64,000 nt of DNA from Oscarella lobularis (GCF_947507565.1 NC_089188.1:2294001-2358000), one strand, 5' to 3'; positions 13,738 through 26,073 are shown, counted from the first letter of the stretch. Program-made: numbers and translations. Notes: generated by a model not told the origin, from the sequence alone.

Positions 13738-16700
13738 TGCCGTTCAACTTGGAACTCTTCTGCCTTCAGCGTCTCGTATACGTGAATCCGTCGAAGCATG
13801 CAGGCGAGAATCGAAATGCAGGCGAATCTCAACTCCTAGCAAATCCGTTCGCCTTCTAGGTGCCGAAAACATGATCGCAGTGGGCATCGAGCTCGCCGCC
13901 TGGCGTCAATCGCAATCCTTCACCGCTCTCGCCCTTGCAATCAACAACAGTGAGACCGGGGCCCCCTAAAAACACGAAGCGCGAGCTCCGCCCACCCTAG
14001 ATCATCTTCTCCTGCGCGTTTGCGCGTTGGGAGAGAGTCCAGCAACGAAACTAGTGCCTTGGTTTGAGGTGCGATGCGCTATTCGAACATTTTTCGAGCC
14101 GTTACGCATCGTTTTCGCTTCCTAGCGTTCCTCCAGTCGTCTCGTCGCTCTCGATTTCAATTCGGATGGCCAGTGGCTCGCTTGCGTCTGTAAAGACGGC
14201 GCTGTCTATTTAGCGCCCGTTTATTGTCTAATGACTGTTAGTTCCATAGAGGAATATGTAGCTAGAGACTCATTTTTCCATAGGGGAGACGCCCATCATT
14301 GGTTTTGGGCTCTTTGACCGATTTGACTATCATTCAAAAACCGGACCGGAGAGGTAATCCTAATATCTCTTTTTCAGTTCGAATATTTTGTTTTAAAGAC
14401 GCCACTTGCGCCGTTTGGTGGCAAACTCGCGACAAACGCGAAATTCTCATCACCGGTTCCAACGTAGGGAAATGATTATATTATAAAATTATTTTAATCT
14501 GCTCTCTCTCTAGTCGGATCCGGGACTCATAACGTTTATTAGTCTAGAGACGAAACGGGAGCTTCGAAGCGTCTGCGTACCCGGATGCATTCTTTCTCTG
14601 GAATTACTCGGACGGACGACAGCGAAATCAACGTTTCTTCTCGTATCATTACATCATTTAATTATAATTATTAATTTATTGTTTTTTTTGAAAAAGATTA
14701 AGTTGAAGGAACGTCACTCGCTGAGGATGTTGATTGAAGCGTCAGCTGAGGGGATAAATGCTGATTTGACGCTTGAAGTTTCCTACTCGAAGTCTCGCTT
14801 TGTCACGTGCTTAGACGGCGAAGACATGAACACTCACTTTCAACCGTCTCAATTTCGAGTAAGAAAAAATGAAAATTTTAATTAATCAAAAATTTAATTA
14901 ATTAATTGAAAATTTTTAATTAATTAAAAATTTAGCTTTTGCACATGGACGTTCAATTATCGAGTCAACGTAAAAAGGATCGTTTATTTTTGGCGGGACA
15001 CGATATGATTACGCAGAGATTTGAGGTGAATTTAACGTCTTGAATTTCTCTCCTAATCCCTTCGTCTCTTCAGTTGATGAACGCGGATGTTAATCTCCAA
15101 GAGCGCGCGCTATTCACCTATAAACTTGTTCGTCGCGTCATAAAGCTTCTTTTCACCGATACGATCATTTTCGCGCTGTGTCAGGGTCAGGAGAGCGAAA
15201 GCAAGGTATAAAATTTTTTTGAAAAAATATTGATTATCTATATTTTAATTATTAATTAAGTCGACTCTAAATATTATTTCTTCGCATTTGGCTGCTTCGG
15301 TTCACGTGACGAATGAGCCTCCGAGAGAGGTGAAAAAGAATTGTTTTATTGGTCGATTTTAGGGGTTTTCTCGTCGCAGGATCCGCGTCTCAGCGACAGC
15401 GTCATGCAGAGCTTTGAACTGCCCGAAAACGAAATCGTTCTCTATCTCTATCGACAGGAGAACGCGCTGCGAGAAAAAGAGCATCAAACCGTTTTAGATA
15501 GTTGTTTAGTTGTGACCAATCAGGCCGTTTATATGTGCAAGCAAAAGTAAGTGGATAATCGGGTATTTATTAATTAATCCTCGAGCCGGAAGTCGTTAGA
15601 GTGCATCCGGAGAAAATCTTCCTCGAACTGGCTTCTGATCAAAATACTATTGATTTATCTGATCGATTGGGAATAGCGATTCAATTAGACGTCTGTGGTT
15701 TATACGGGGTAGAGAGAGAGAAGACGCTTTTTAGTTTCCCGTCTTTTGAGCGTTGTCACGTGACTAGATTGCTGCTGAGAGGCAACTTGAGAGAAAGAAC
15801 TATGATCACGCGTTGAGATTGCTTTTATTGGCTCAGGCACGTTTTAAAATAGAATCGTCTCTATTAGGATTATTTATCTTTATGTATTTATTAGTGTTCT
15901 AGTAAACGGATTGCTAAGATTCTCTCCAAGGAGGGGCGCATTGAAGACGTCGTAGTTTATTTGCAGCAGGTTAATTAATTAATAATCGTATTATTGAATA
16001 ATTTCGTTTTTAGGTGCTAAGTGAGCAAGAACCTTTGGTGCCTTTTGATCCGAAGTTTCTCTCCAATTTGCTTCTTCGCTGTTACGTGCAACAAGTAGAC
16101 ACTGCCAATAAAATTAAAAAATTAAATAAAATTAAGAATTTATTGTGAAGCTACTCGAATCTCCTGAAGGCGGCGAAAAACATTTAATGCTAATGGGAAA
16201 ATTGAGGTAAATATTAATTAATTAATTAATTAAATACGTGCAATCAGCTTTTAAATTTGCAGTCAATTTATTAACGATAATTTCTCGTACGACGATCAAA
16301 GCGCATTGGAAGTATTAGCATCCCACGGTCTCATATCCTTGACGCTAGACGTTGCCAAAGTACTCAAGCCAATCGCACTAAAATTCATCATTATATTTCT
16401 AATACTAGGCCAGAGCGAAAGTCGCTGACGCCTTGGAAATTTTAGTTAGACAGGGAACGCTTAAATTTAGAGGTGAACAGACGATGAGTCTGCGAGAAAG
16501 TGACCACGGTTTGGCATTGGCTAGAAGTTATGACGGTGAAAAAAAGAAAAATTATTTAATCTATTATTTAGCTTGTTTTTAGGGATTCTTGTACGGTGTT
16601 TGCCTCCGGAAGTTCTTGCTCACTTTATTCTACTTCAAGTACGTACATTTTTTTGGGGGAAGGGGGATTTTTAATTTTATTGATTAATTATTTAGCCTGA

Positions 16701-19700
16701 TTTTGTTGCGCCGTGTTTCTCGCGTCTTTTTGAAATTCTCCCCGAATTGAAGCAGGAAACGCTTTTGAGATTTGCGCGATTTTTCGACCCGTCGAAGACG
16801 TACGTGAGGCCACTTCTCTCGCGAACCGCCTTTGGCAAGATGTCGAGGTAAAATAGAAATCAATAAATATTTATTTAATTTGAATTCTAGGTGTCTTTCG
16901 ACGAGTTCTTTGCTATCAATGTCATCTCTTGCGATCTCATCATCACAGGTAATATCTCTTATAGATATTCACTTAATTAATTATTTATTTATTAACCCCC
17001 AAGGAGACATGGAATCAACCGTATCAAGAAGACTATCTCGACTTCTTCTTACTAGTGATTCTCACATTGAAAATGAAGCGAAAAAAAGAGAAACTTATTG
17101 ACAGGTAAGTGGCACGCTATGGAATTATTATTCTCATCGTTTTTTAGTTCCTTTCTACTGACGTCTATCGATCGAGAGTTAGCCCCCCTCACGACAGTCC
17201 AAAATCTAGGAGAGACGGTATATAAAAATCTAGACTCCTCCCGCGTAGCGCGCGCATGGGAGGAGTCTACAAGTCTATATAAAAGAACTTTTTTTGTAGC
17301 GTCGTCGCGCTATGACCCAAAGCGCGACTGTAAATGTGTGTCCTTTGGCGTGCGGCAGCTCGCACGCTGCCGTCGTCATTGACGGCGATTTGTACACGTG
17401 GGGCGAGAGCCACAACGGCCGGTACGCCGTATAGTACGCGTTTTTCTCGCTCTGACGACGTTTCTAGATTAGGAAATGGGGATATTGTAGCGGAAGGAGG
17501 CCGATGGTCGTCCCCACTTCGCGTGGAAATCCTCCACATGATGGGGTAAGGTCCAAAAGACGAGAAACAGAGACTAGGAGTCGTGTACTCGCTCTTATTT
17601 AATTAATTAATTAAAGGACTAAAGTCTTGGCTGTGTCTTGCGGTGCAGAGCACACGGTTGCTCTCTGCACGGATGGCGTTTACGCTTGGGGATCGGGACA
17701 GTACGGTCAGGTAGGTTCTAGACCTTCAAAGTCCCAAACCACGACCTTTTTAGACCCCTAAACTAGATTTTCTCTCTTAGCTCGGATTAGCCGATACGCG
17801 CACGCGAACGAGACCCGTTCTAATTCCCGAACTCTCGGACAAATACTGCATAGCCGTCGCTTGTGGCCAGTATCACTCCATGGCATTGACGGGAGATTGC
17901 AGGTGAGCTCGCTTTTGCGCGCGCATTTTTTCTTAGCGCGCTAGCGTTTCCCTCCCCTTCGCGTACGTAGGACGTGGAGTTGGGGTTGGAACGTTCACGG
18001 GCAACTCGGCTTGGGTCACATCGAAGACGTTCTAATTCCGACTCGCGTCAAGTCGCTAGACAGCTACGACGTGCTCAAAATCGCCGTTGGTTACAGCCAC
18101 ACGGTTGTTCTTACCTCCACGGTTAATTAAAATTTCACAAATTCGAGTTGAAAAAAATTAAGTGTTTCTGGTACTTAGGGACGACTTCTCACGTTTGGAA
18201 GCAGTGAGGTATTTCCTAGGCGTTTTTTCCATCTAATTTTTGTACTACAGACTATCTGGGTCAACTGGGACTCGGAGAAATTCGAAAAACGTCTACCCCG
18301 TGTTTAGTCGAAGCGCTAGAGAACGTATACCTTGTTAGCTGCGGGCTAGTGCATACAGTAGGCTCAGAGAGACTTCCCCTCTTTTCTACGAGTTTTATTT
18401 TGAGGTGGCGGTCACGAAAGATCAGCGGGTGTACGCTTGGGGAAGGAGAATGCAACCCGTAAAAATAAAATTTATTTATTTATTTATTTATTTTTCTCGG
18501 GTCGTCATGTGACTCTTTTTTATATCAGCCTCCCCGATACGAAAGGACTCGACTAGAGAGAAAGAAACGACCGGCAGGATACGCGCCTCGAGTATCATAC
18601 AACGTTCTTTTACCGCAGCAAATTGCCTGCGAACTCGACTCCAAAATAATTCAAGTGAAACGAGAGAAATCTTAGTCTTTGTCTAGTTATGATTTCGTCA
18701 GGTGACCTGCGGCGCTTGCCACTGTTTACTTATATCCGAAACGGGTCGAACGTACGCGTGGGGATCGAATGATTGCGGCCAATTGGGCTGGGAGACCCAT
18801 AGTAGCATTGTACGAATCTTTGATCAATTATTTCCGCTCTGATAGTTGGGTTATTAGTACGCTATACAGCCCAAACCGGCGCCGATTGGCGGATTGGGTC
18901 GACGGGCGCGTCACATTGCGTGCGGCGATCAGTTTAGCGTCGCTCTCGACGTCGAAGGTCGCGTTTGGGTTTGGGGTCGAGAAGACGAGGGACAGGTGGG
19001 GTGATTAGGAGTCTCTTGCTTCGATTATTATAGTCTCGTTGTAGCTGGGTATGGAACTGGAGAGTTTTAAGGACTCTTCGGGCTGTAGGATCGTCTTCAG
19101 GCCGACGTTTCTGAAAGGATTGCCTAGTCCCCGTCAGAAAAGCGATTCGGAAATGGAAAATAATCAGGCGGACGTATAAAACGTTTGACTCGTTTTTTTA
19201 GCCAAGAATTATTTATTGTATAATAGGGTGGTGACGATATCTTGGATTCCGCTAGCATAGTCACTGAACCCGATTGGGATCATTTACCCGACTTTGCGAC
19301 TCTTGGTTAGAAAGGATGACGTTGCGCTAAATGCTCCTAATTATTTTTTTTCCCACTAGATCCTCCGCAGTCTGTTTATGACGATAAAGCGTTGAAAGAA
19401 GCTCTGAAGTCACTCCGGGGAAGTTACAGAGTCAAAAGAATTGTCAAGTAAGTATAAAGTAGACTTAGGAGTGGACTATCCAATTGGTGTCAGGTATCTC
19501 AGGGCTTGGGGGGACTGGGAGACTTTGGCTTATCTGTATGAACAGAGCGGAAATTGGCCTCAGGTTTGGATAGGGGGGTCTATGCATCGTTTTTCTAATA
19601 TTTACGTACACAAATCGTGCAGTGTCTAAATTATTTGCTGAAGACTATCGGAGAAAATGACGATGTTTCCCTCGAGAAAATTTACGAAGCTATTGATTTT

Positions 19701-20421
19701 TGCACGAGGTTTATATCCAATGCGAGTTTTTTAATAGAACTATCGTATTTTAGAGCCGTGGAAAGCCAAGACGTCGGCTCTGAAGAAATCGAAAGTCAGG
19801 CAATGGAACTCCTCGAACAAATGAGTCTATTTTGGGTGGCAAAAAGTCTGGAAGCCGCTTCCCTAGAGAAAATTCTTCAAGAGCATTTGTCTGTCTACGG
19901 ACGTCCTCTTTGCCAAATAATGTTCCGGTATATTATAGTCGATTAATTGCTCGATAATAATAAACGATGCTTGTAGCTCGGCTCGCGAGTCAAGTGGAGG
20001 CTTATCTCAAAATTTTTTCAGCGCATCGTTTCAATTAAAAGTCTTGGCTCATATTCAATCCTCGGACAAGCCCACGCCAGTCAAAATCACCCGAATTCCT
20101 CAAAGCAGCGAGAAATTGTGGACGGAAATTCTCGGAAATTTGAGCAAAGATTTGGATAAACGATCTCAAATCGTTCTCCATGGACTTCCGTCCGGAAAAG
20201 AGTCCGACTCTCTCGACATGGTCTGCTTCACGACGGGAAAAGCGTACGAAAGGGAGTACTTTGATCAAATCGTACTTCCGCAGTTTCGACAGCAATTGAA
20301 ACATTTGCCTCGCGTTTCGACGTCCAGCGCGAAAATGTTGACCGATCATATGCAGTATTCCGAGCATCTCGCATCGGCCAGTCCCGACGTCGTGCTCGAA
20401 TCTCTTCGTTACGAGTCATAA
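13738..20421 (+). CDS. Long propeller-like / alpha-solenoid / RCC1-repeat protein
   Basis: At least 25 exons appear to form one gene. The N-terminal part (ATG 13738, uncertain) is WD-like, e.g. LVALDFNSDGQWLACVCKDG, ILITGSN. Helical solenoid segments follow (KIFLELASDQNTIDLSDRLG; YDHALRLLLLAQ; KEGRIEDVVVYLQQ), much like VPS/HPS trafficking proteins. From 17298 RCC1 blade motifs begin (ACGSSHAAVVIDGDLYTWG, VSCGAEHTVAL, VACGQYHSMAL, IACGDQFSVAL). After these come more helices and a C-terminal stretch FTTGKAYEREYF. The stop TAA is at 20419-20421. The halves are joined by an in-phase intron at about 17219-17297 (donor GTATAT, acceptor after a T-run). A role as membrane-trafficking scaffold or GTPase regulator is inference. 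It could be two genes: a TATA-like box and the ATG at 17312 sit at the joint. Exons between 13770 and 14110 are unresolved. Confidence 0.6.
17231..17269. repeat. 12-bp perfect inverted repeat inside an intron
   Basis: Arms TAGACTCCTCCC (17231-17242) and GGGAGGAGTCTA (17258-17269) are exact reverse complements around a 15-base loop. The hairpin lies within the short intron that joins the solenoid and RCC1 parts of the gene. Confidence 0.85.
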
Positions 20422-20642
20422 ACGAATGACTAATTTTGCTTTGATTAAAAATACGACGATCTTTTCACTTGTGCGGCAAGAGACTCCGCGCAATACATCA
20501 AAAGTTTCCTTGCGCTAAGTAGCTGCGCTAAGTAGATATATACAGTAGCGCACGCTTCGGATGACGTATTAACCCGATCTTATCCGCCCATATCCCGTAT
20601 CTGTTCGCGAAAAAAATGTTTCTTGCCCGTCAGGTACATTAT

Positions 20643-20837
20643 CTAGCGCATTGCCTGTTTATATATGATGCCTCTTAGCTTCCTTTCGGCTCTGGTTCGC
20701 TGCTGTTTCGCCACTCCAAGCTCGGGAAGGTCAGAAAACGTCGTTTTCGTTTCTTCTAGCATTTTCACCACATGCTTAGCCTTTGATCGTACGTGAGGCA
20801 TCGAAGGGATCCCAAGTTCGTCCGGATCGACTTGTTC
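20643..20837 (-). pseudogene. Orphan terminal exon, possible gene fragment
   Basis: On the minus strand a good acceptor (TTATTCTCAG) at 20838-20847 precedes 64 codons ending in a TAG at 20643-20645. The reading is protein-like, mixed charged and helical, with stretches such as DPDELGIPSMPHVRSKAK and ELGVAKQQRTRAERKLRG. I could not find matching upstream exons on the minus strand. The foldback element starts about 15 bp upstream of the exon. The gene may therefore have been broken by that insertion, or the exon may have been captured. Family unknown. Confidence 0.35.
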
Positions 20838-20851
20838 CTGAGAATAAGACC

Positions 20852-21557
20852 TTAAGGCCGCCATAGGGGTAGCTAGGGGCGTGGTCACCGTATCCAGGAA
20901 AAGGCGTTCCTTTTGTGATTAGAGTAGCTACTCCGGGCTTCGCTTGACGTAGAAATGACGCCTAGGTATAGAACTAGTTCTTGCCTTCGAAGGTCGTTCG
21001 AGAGCGTTGGTACACCCGAACGCAACAATCGAGCGACATCAATCGGGTTTGTACCGTTTCCTTCCTTTCAGGACTAGACTTGGACTGAGCTGGGCGAACG
21101 ATCGCGATCGACACTTTCGTCTGCACACAACTACGATGGCTTTTCTCAGTAAGTTCCTTTGTTCGAAAATAGACCGAGTTTTCGGCCGAAGTACGAGTTC
21201 TAAGCGCCATTTCATTCACGTTTCGGCATTTTTTTGACACCCAACGCGGAATCGATCGAGAAAGGCCGTCGTAGAGTTGTGTGTGCGGACGGAAGTGTCG
21301 ATCGCAATCGATCGCCCAGTTCAGCCCGAGTCTAGTCCTGAAGGGAAGGAAACGGTACACAACCGATTGATGTCGATCGCTCGATTGTTTGCGTTCGGGT
21401 GTACTGTACCAACGCTCTCGAACGACGTTAGAAGGTAAGAACTAAAAGTGCTAGTGCCTATGCTGCGTCAAGCGAAGCCCACTCTAATCACGAAAGGAAT
21501 GCCTTTTTTGGAGACGGTGATCACGTCCCTAAAGCTATACTCCTATGGCGGCCTTAA
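20852..21557. mobile_element. Non-autonomous foldback element with ~300-bp inverted arms
   Basis: The left arm (20852-21147) and right arm (21258-21557) are imperfect reverse complements over nearly their whole length, separated by a spacer of about 110 bp. Matching landmarks are TTAAGGCCGCCATA at the left end against TATGGCGGCCTTAA at the right, and CGTTCGAGAGCGTTGGTAC against GTACCAACGCTCTCGAACG. Both ends carry TTAA, the target duplication of piggyBac-type transposons. No transposase reading frame is present, so it would depend on enzymes from elsewhere. The arms could also fold into one long double-stranded RNA if transcribed. The piggyBac assignment rests only on the TTAA ends. Confidence 0.75.
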
Positions 21558-21864
21558 TTAAGAACAAACTCGAAAAGGTTTGTTTTGTAGAGTTTTATGA
21601 TGTATTACGTCAAGTTCATTTAGGGGTGGATGCGTGATAGGATAGACGTGAAATCTGAGTGACTTTATGTTTATTTACGGTGGATGTGAAATTAATGTAA
21701 CTGTTATTGTCTAATATTCCTGGAGTTACAGAGTGAAGCACATTTGTATTTGTAAACAGATTTTTTTAGTGTTACAATACGTCAATATATAATTAACAAA
21801 TTCCAAATACGGGTCAGCGCAGATCCCCGGACATGGGGTAAACACTTCACTTGGTACGAGCAGA
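21558..21864. other. Intergenic stretch, no gene seen
   Basis: AT-rich DNA lies between the foldback element and the ANKMY1-like start codon. I see no convincing coding exon or clear core promoter; it presumably holds the promoter and 5' untranslated region of the downstream gene. Confidence 0.5.
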
Positions 21865-24800
21865 ATGTCGTCGCTACCAGCTGCAATTTCGCCGCCTGGC
21901 GCTCCATACGAAGGCGAGAGGCGCGTGCGTTGCGGTCGCGGCACCCAGACGTGGACAGACGGCTCCTACTACGAAGGCGACTACGAAAACGGCTTGCGAC
22001 ACGGACGCGGCGTTCACGTTTGGAAAAACGGAGAGGTTTCCCACCCGATAAATAAATGCAACGTCTAAATTCAACAAAGTATCGTTCGTATTAGAGATAC
22101 GAGGGTTGTTACGCGGAGGATCGACGACACGGGGTCGGAGTGTACGTTTGGCCGGACGGCGCGCGATACGAGGGCGAATTCGTACGAGATAAGAAAGAGG
22201 GAAAGGGAACCTTCCTATTTCCCAGTGGAAATCGTTTCGAGGTACAGTAATAAAAAATTTTATTATAGGGGGTTAGTTTCTTTTTTCTCAGGGCCAGTAT
22301 GTGGCTGATGACAGACTAGGATACGGAGTTTTGACTTATGTCGATGACTGTTGTTGCGATGTCGGTATATGGAACGGGCATCGACTCGCTCGACTCCAAT
22401 CGAGATGGGATCGACGCAGGAAAAAGGGGCCGCTCGAATTGGCGTCCGAAGAACTGATTCGATTGGCTGGCGCGGGTGACGTGATTGGCGTGGGGTGTCT
22501 ACTGGAAAAAGGAGACGTTGACGTGGACGTGGCAGACAGCTGTGGCAATACGAGTCTCATGGCGGCATCAGTAAGAGCTACACTTAATTCTATTGACACC
22601 TTCTCGTGTAATCTAAAGGGAGAGACGGGTCTTGGAGTTTGCCATAGCAACGGCTAATATCAACTAATGATACGTTTTTTTATTAGACTCATTGTCACGT
22701 GAGTGTCATTCTCGTTCTTCTGGATGCCGGTGCTGACGTCAATCGATTGAATGACGTCGGCATGTCGGCATTGTCTTCATGCTTTGATCTCCTCTATTCC
22801 TCCTTTGGCGGCGTCGGAAGCCAAAGAAAATCAATGGAAATTATCAAAGCGCCAACCGTTCGTCTAGCAGTCGCCGAAACAGAAGCCAAGCCGTTTGATT
22901 TGACGGACATCAAGATGATGGACCGTCTCAGTCTTCTCACGCGAGACGGACGCTGCAGCGCCGGATACCACAGCACCGCCACCGGACGACGATCTCCAAC
23001 CGTCGAAACGACGACGAGAGAACGACGAGCGCGCAGCGATAGCGGTTTAACGGAAAGCGAGAGCGAGAATGATGACGATGACGAAAACGACTATCGAACG
23101 AATTGCTCACCTATGGAACTTCGTCGGACGATCGAAATTCTTCTTCATCGAGGCGCCGATCCTGATGGATCGACGGTGCCTATTCCGCCGCTTTTCTACG
23201 CCGTCAAAGCGAAAGACATCTCTATGTTGAAGTTGCTACTAAAGAACGGGGCATCGACGTCGGCGAAAGTCCGAAGACACGTGCGAGATAAAGGGGAATT
23301 TGTTTAATTTTTTTTCTCTAGGATGGAGGTGAGGCTGTGCTTCATGTTGCCGCTCGTCTTTCGGGTCGTCGGGCTCTTCGCGTTCTCGTTATTCTCCTCA
23401 AAGCGGGCGCCAATTCCGACGCGCGTCAGTTGAACGCGAGCGGGATTGACCCGTATTTGAGTCTGCGGCAGCTGCAGCGGCGCGCCAGCGTGCAGACGAC
23501 CAGCAGCACAACCAGTCGACCCGCAACTGCTACGCCCGCCGCCGCCGCTGATGACGACGGGACGACGGTTGTCGGGCAAACGCCGCTGCATATTGCTTCA
23601 GCTCGAATAGATGATCATCAGGTAAGGTGGTCTAATAAGAAACAAAATAAAATTGACTTAGGTTTTAGGTGGCGTTTTGCATTTCTGATGTTTTAATTCG
23701 ACACGGAGCTAATCCAAATGTAATTGCCTATGGTCATTCGCCGCTTTCTCTCGCCATTGGCACCGGTAACGACAAGGTTTGCATCATGCAGAGATAAAAA
23801 AAAGATACATTGTAATTATCTATTTAGATTATTGATTTGCTTTTGAAGGCAGGTGCTGATCCCAATCTTCTTCTGGGCCGGGGCATCGGCTCGGCTCTGT
23901 GCACCGTCACTGCTCTCAATTCACAACGACGACGATCTCCCCAGGCAAGCATTGAACTGGTAAAAATCACAAAGCCTTGAGAGTCTTATCCTTATCGCGA
24001 CTATGTATATGTATATCTATTTCAGATAAATGGACTCGTGGTGGCAGGTGCTGACGTTTTTCTAACCGTTCCCATATCTCTTCGAATTTCCACGGGTACA
24101 GTGGTCGATTACGCACACTGGGCTTTCAATAGGGTAACAGAATAACGTCTCTATTCGATTTCTCTCACGCGCCGACTGTAGGACAAACACATATCTCAAC
24201 TTCCCTATAAAGCGTTGACAAAGGACGAACGAACCGTCTATAACGGTCGCATGAAAGTCCTCAATCACGTCGCGTCGCTGCTTCGCGAAAAGGCGAGCGA
24301 ACGCGAAGCGAATCGTCTCGCGCGTCTCGCCAAAGAAGCGAGCGTCATCGACGGCGAAAACGAAGCGGACGCGCAATCGTTGCCGTCTCCCGTCGGAGAG
24401 AAAGACCGTCGGCTCGGACGAGGCTACAGCGTGAGTACGATAAGCGAATTAGCTTTGGAAGAGGCCAAGCAGAAAGTTCCGCCACGTTCTCCTATGTTCA
24501 CAACGACGATTGATGGAAAAAGGGCTCGGGGAATTCTTCCGCTTTTAGATTCGAGAGTCTCGGTCGCAATGGGTCGTTCGGTGAGCGTAAGCGCCGTCGA
24601 GAGAGCGCGCGAGCGCGCTACGAAGTCGCCGTTTGTTCGATCGGTGAGCGAACGATCGTTCGGCGTGAATTCTCGGGGAAAATTCGGGTTTTACGTCGGG
24701 GAAAGTTTGACGGAGACGCCCGATGATGGAGCGGGCGATAAGAGGGTCAATGAAGAGTTTCGATTTTGTAATCACTGCGGGAAATCGAGCGGGGTGAAGT

Positions 24801-24901
24801 TGGTTCTCTGTCCGCGCTGTCGACGCGCGTTCTATTGTAGCAGAACGTGCAAGAAGAAAGGGTGGGAGTCGAGACATAGAAACGAGTGTAATGCAACTTA
24901 A
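21865..24901 (+). CDS. ANKMY1: MORN, ankyrin and MYND domain protein (ANKMY1-like)
   Basis: The start ATG is at 21865. The first two exons encode MORN motifs (YEGERRVRCGRGTQTW, YEGDYENGLRHGRGVHVW, YEGCYAEDRRHGVGVYVW, YEGEFVRDKKEGKGTF). Ankyrin repeats follow (VILVLLDAGADVNRLNDVG, EILLHRGADPDG, LKLLLKNGAST, VLHVAARLSGRRALRVLVI, QTPLHIASA, LIRHGANPNVIAYGHSPL, LLLKAGADPN), interrupted by a long acidic/serine linker. The last exon ends with a MYND zinc finger: CNHCGKSSGVKLVLCPRCRR, then CSRTCKKKGW and a final HRNEC. The stop TAA is at 24899-24901. This domain order is that of ANKMY1. It is thought to be a scaffold, often linked to ciliated or germ cells; the molecular function is not established. 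Confidence 0.88.
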
Positions 24902-25036
24902 TAATTCAAAACCATTCGCCGATTATTTTTCTAGCGACAGGCGTAAATATTTTTGTATTTTAAGCTGCGAAATCTTGAGAGGGCCCCCATTAGAGGGTCG
25001 GTCACGTCCGGGTTCCTATCTCCGGTTCTTCTCAGG

Positions 25037-25676
25037 ATGAAGTACGCCACTACGATCGTCGCGCTCCTTCTCGCTCTCTTCGGATCGGTAGGCGAAACAA
25101 ATTCGCGTTCAACACGGGCGCTGCGTTCTCCCGTCCCCTTTTCGAGCGTCGTCACGCGCTTTCTTCACGCCACGTTCCACGCTTCTTGGGCGGATCCTCC
25201 CTAGCTTATGGGCCGCGGAATCGCGTTACTCATCGCTTTCTTTGTTTAGGTGACCAGCGACTGCTACGAGTCAGCAGCGGCATGAACACTCTTTTTTTCG
25301 TACGTCACTAATATTGTGGCTGTTTCTACTGTAGTTGCACTTGCTGCGGAGATGATTACGATGGCTACTACTGCTGCGACGGCACATCAACATCACTGAG
25401 CGTTTGGGTTTGGTAGGTCCGGTCCGGTCCACGGTCCACTGTTATAAGGATCGTGCGAATTCTCTAAGGGTTTTGATTGTTTTCGGCATTATTCTTTTCC
25501 TGTCTGCCGCTGCCGGTTGCGGCTATTGGCGAAGACGCGTTTATCTGAGACGCGTGATTACTACCTCGGCTTATCCCGTGGCGCCTCCGCAGCCGTCCGT
25601 TGTGGTGGTTGGCCACTCACAGCAGACAGTTCCCGTTGGCGCCGATTATCCGCCGCCCGGATACTCGAGGGTGTGA
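25037..25676 (+). CDS. Shisa/VOPP1-like small single-pass membrane protein
   Basis: Four exons fit perfectly in phase: 25037-25087, 25250-25269, 25335-25412 and 25469-25676. Exon 1 is a signal peptide (MKYATTIVALLLALFGS). Exons 2-3 give a tiny cysteine knot, SDCYDCTCCGDDYDGYYCCD. Exon 4 opens with a transmembrane helix (VLIVFGIILFLSAAAGCGYW), a basic stop-transfer RRRVYLRR and a proline-rich tail ending PPPGYSRV. That tail carries a PPxY motif able to bind WW domains of NEDD4-type ligases. The layout is that of the STMC6/Shisa/VOPP1 group of adaptor-like membrane proteins. The orthologue is uncertain because the Cys pattern is short. Confidence 0.72.
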
Positions 25677-26073
25677 GAGGAGAACAAATTTCTCCCGGGA
25701 ATATACTCGTGTTTTTTGTGTTCGCTGCTTTGTCGTGTTTCTTTCAATGTTGCGTGCCGTTTATAGACAGGATCTCGTGTTTAGTTAATTAGCGGGTTCA
25801 TTAGTGTAGCGTACGCTAGACCCGCCTATATCAGGAAGTTCTGCGTCTTCTTGTGCCTGAGGCTCTCTCCCTCTTCCCACTCTCTTCGTCTTTACTGCCT
25901 CGCTCAAATAAAAACGCGTCGAGTTGTCAGACGAAGAAGAGAAGTCCAGCTATTAATTTCTCTTGGGAGGAAATTAATTCGTCGAACGAAGAGACGACGA
26001 TATTTCCTCTTGACTACGCGACCAAGTGACAAACACGTCCCGTACACACGCACGTCCACCCCTCCCTCCCCAT
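25677..26073. other. Intergenic / 5' untranslated region
   Basis: About 400 bp lie between the Shisa-like gene and the RhoGEF start. Reading frames here are arginine-rich and look like chance. It probably contains the RhoGEF promoter and leader; no clear TATA box was found. Confidence 0.45.

Noticed and set aside
17312-17314. ATG at 17312 as the start of a separate RCC1 gene
   Set aside because: A strong acceptor (T-run plus GTAG) ends just before 17298 and the frame joins the upstream exon in phase 0. Not fully excluded, because TATA-like sequences are nearby.
21007-21360. Similar reading frames in both arms of the foldback element (e.g. LYRFLPFRTRLGL in each)
   Set aside because: They are mirror images produced by the inverted repeat and have no transposase motifs.
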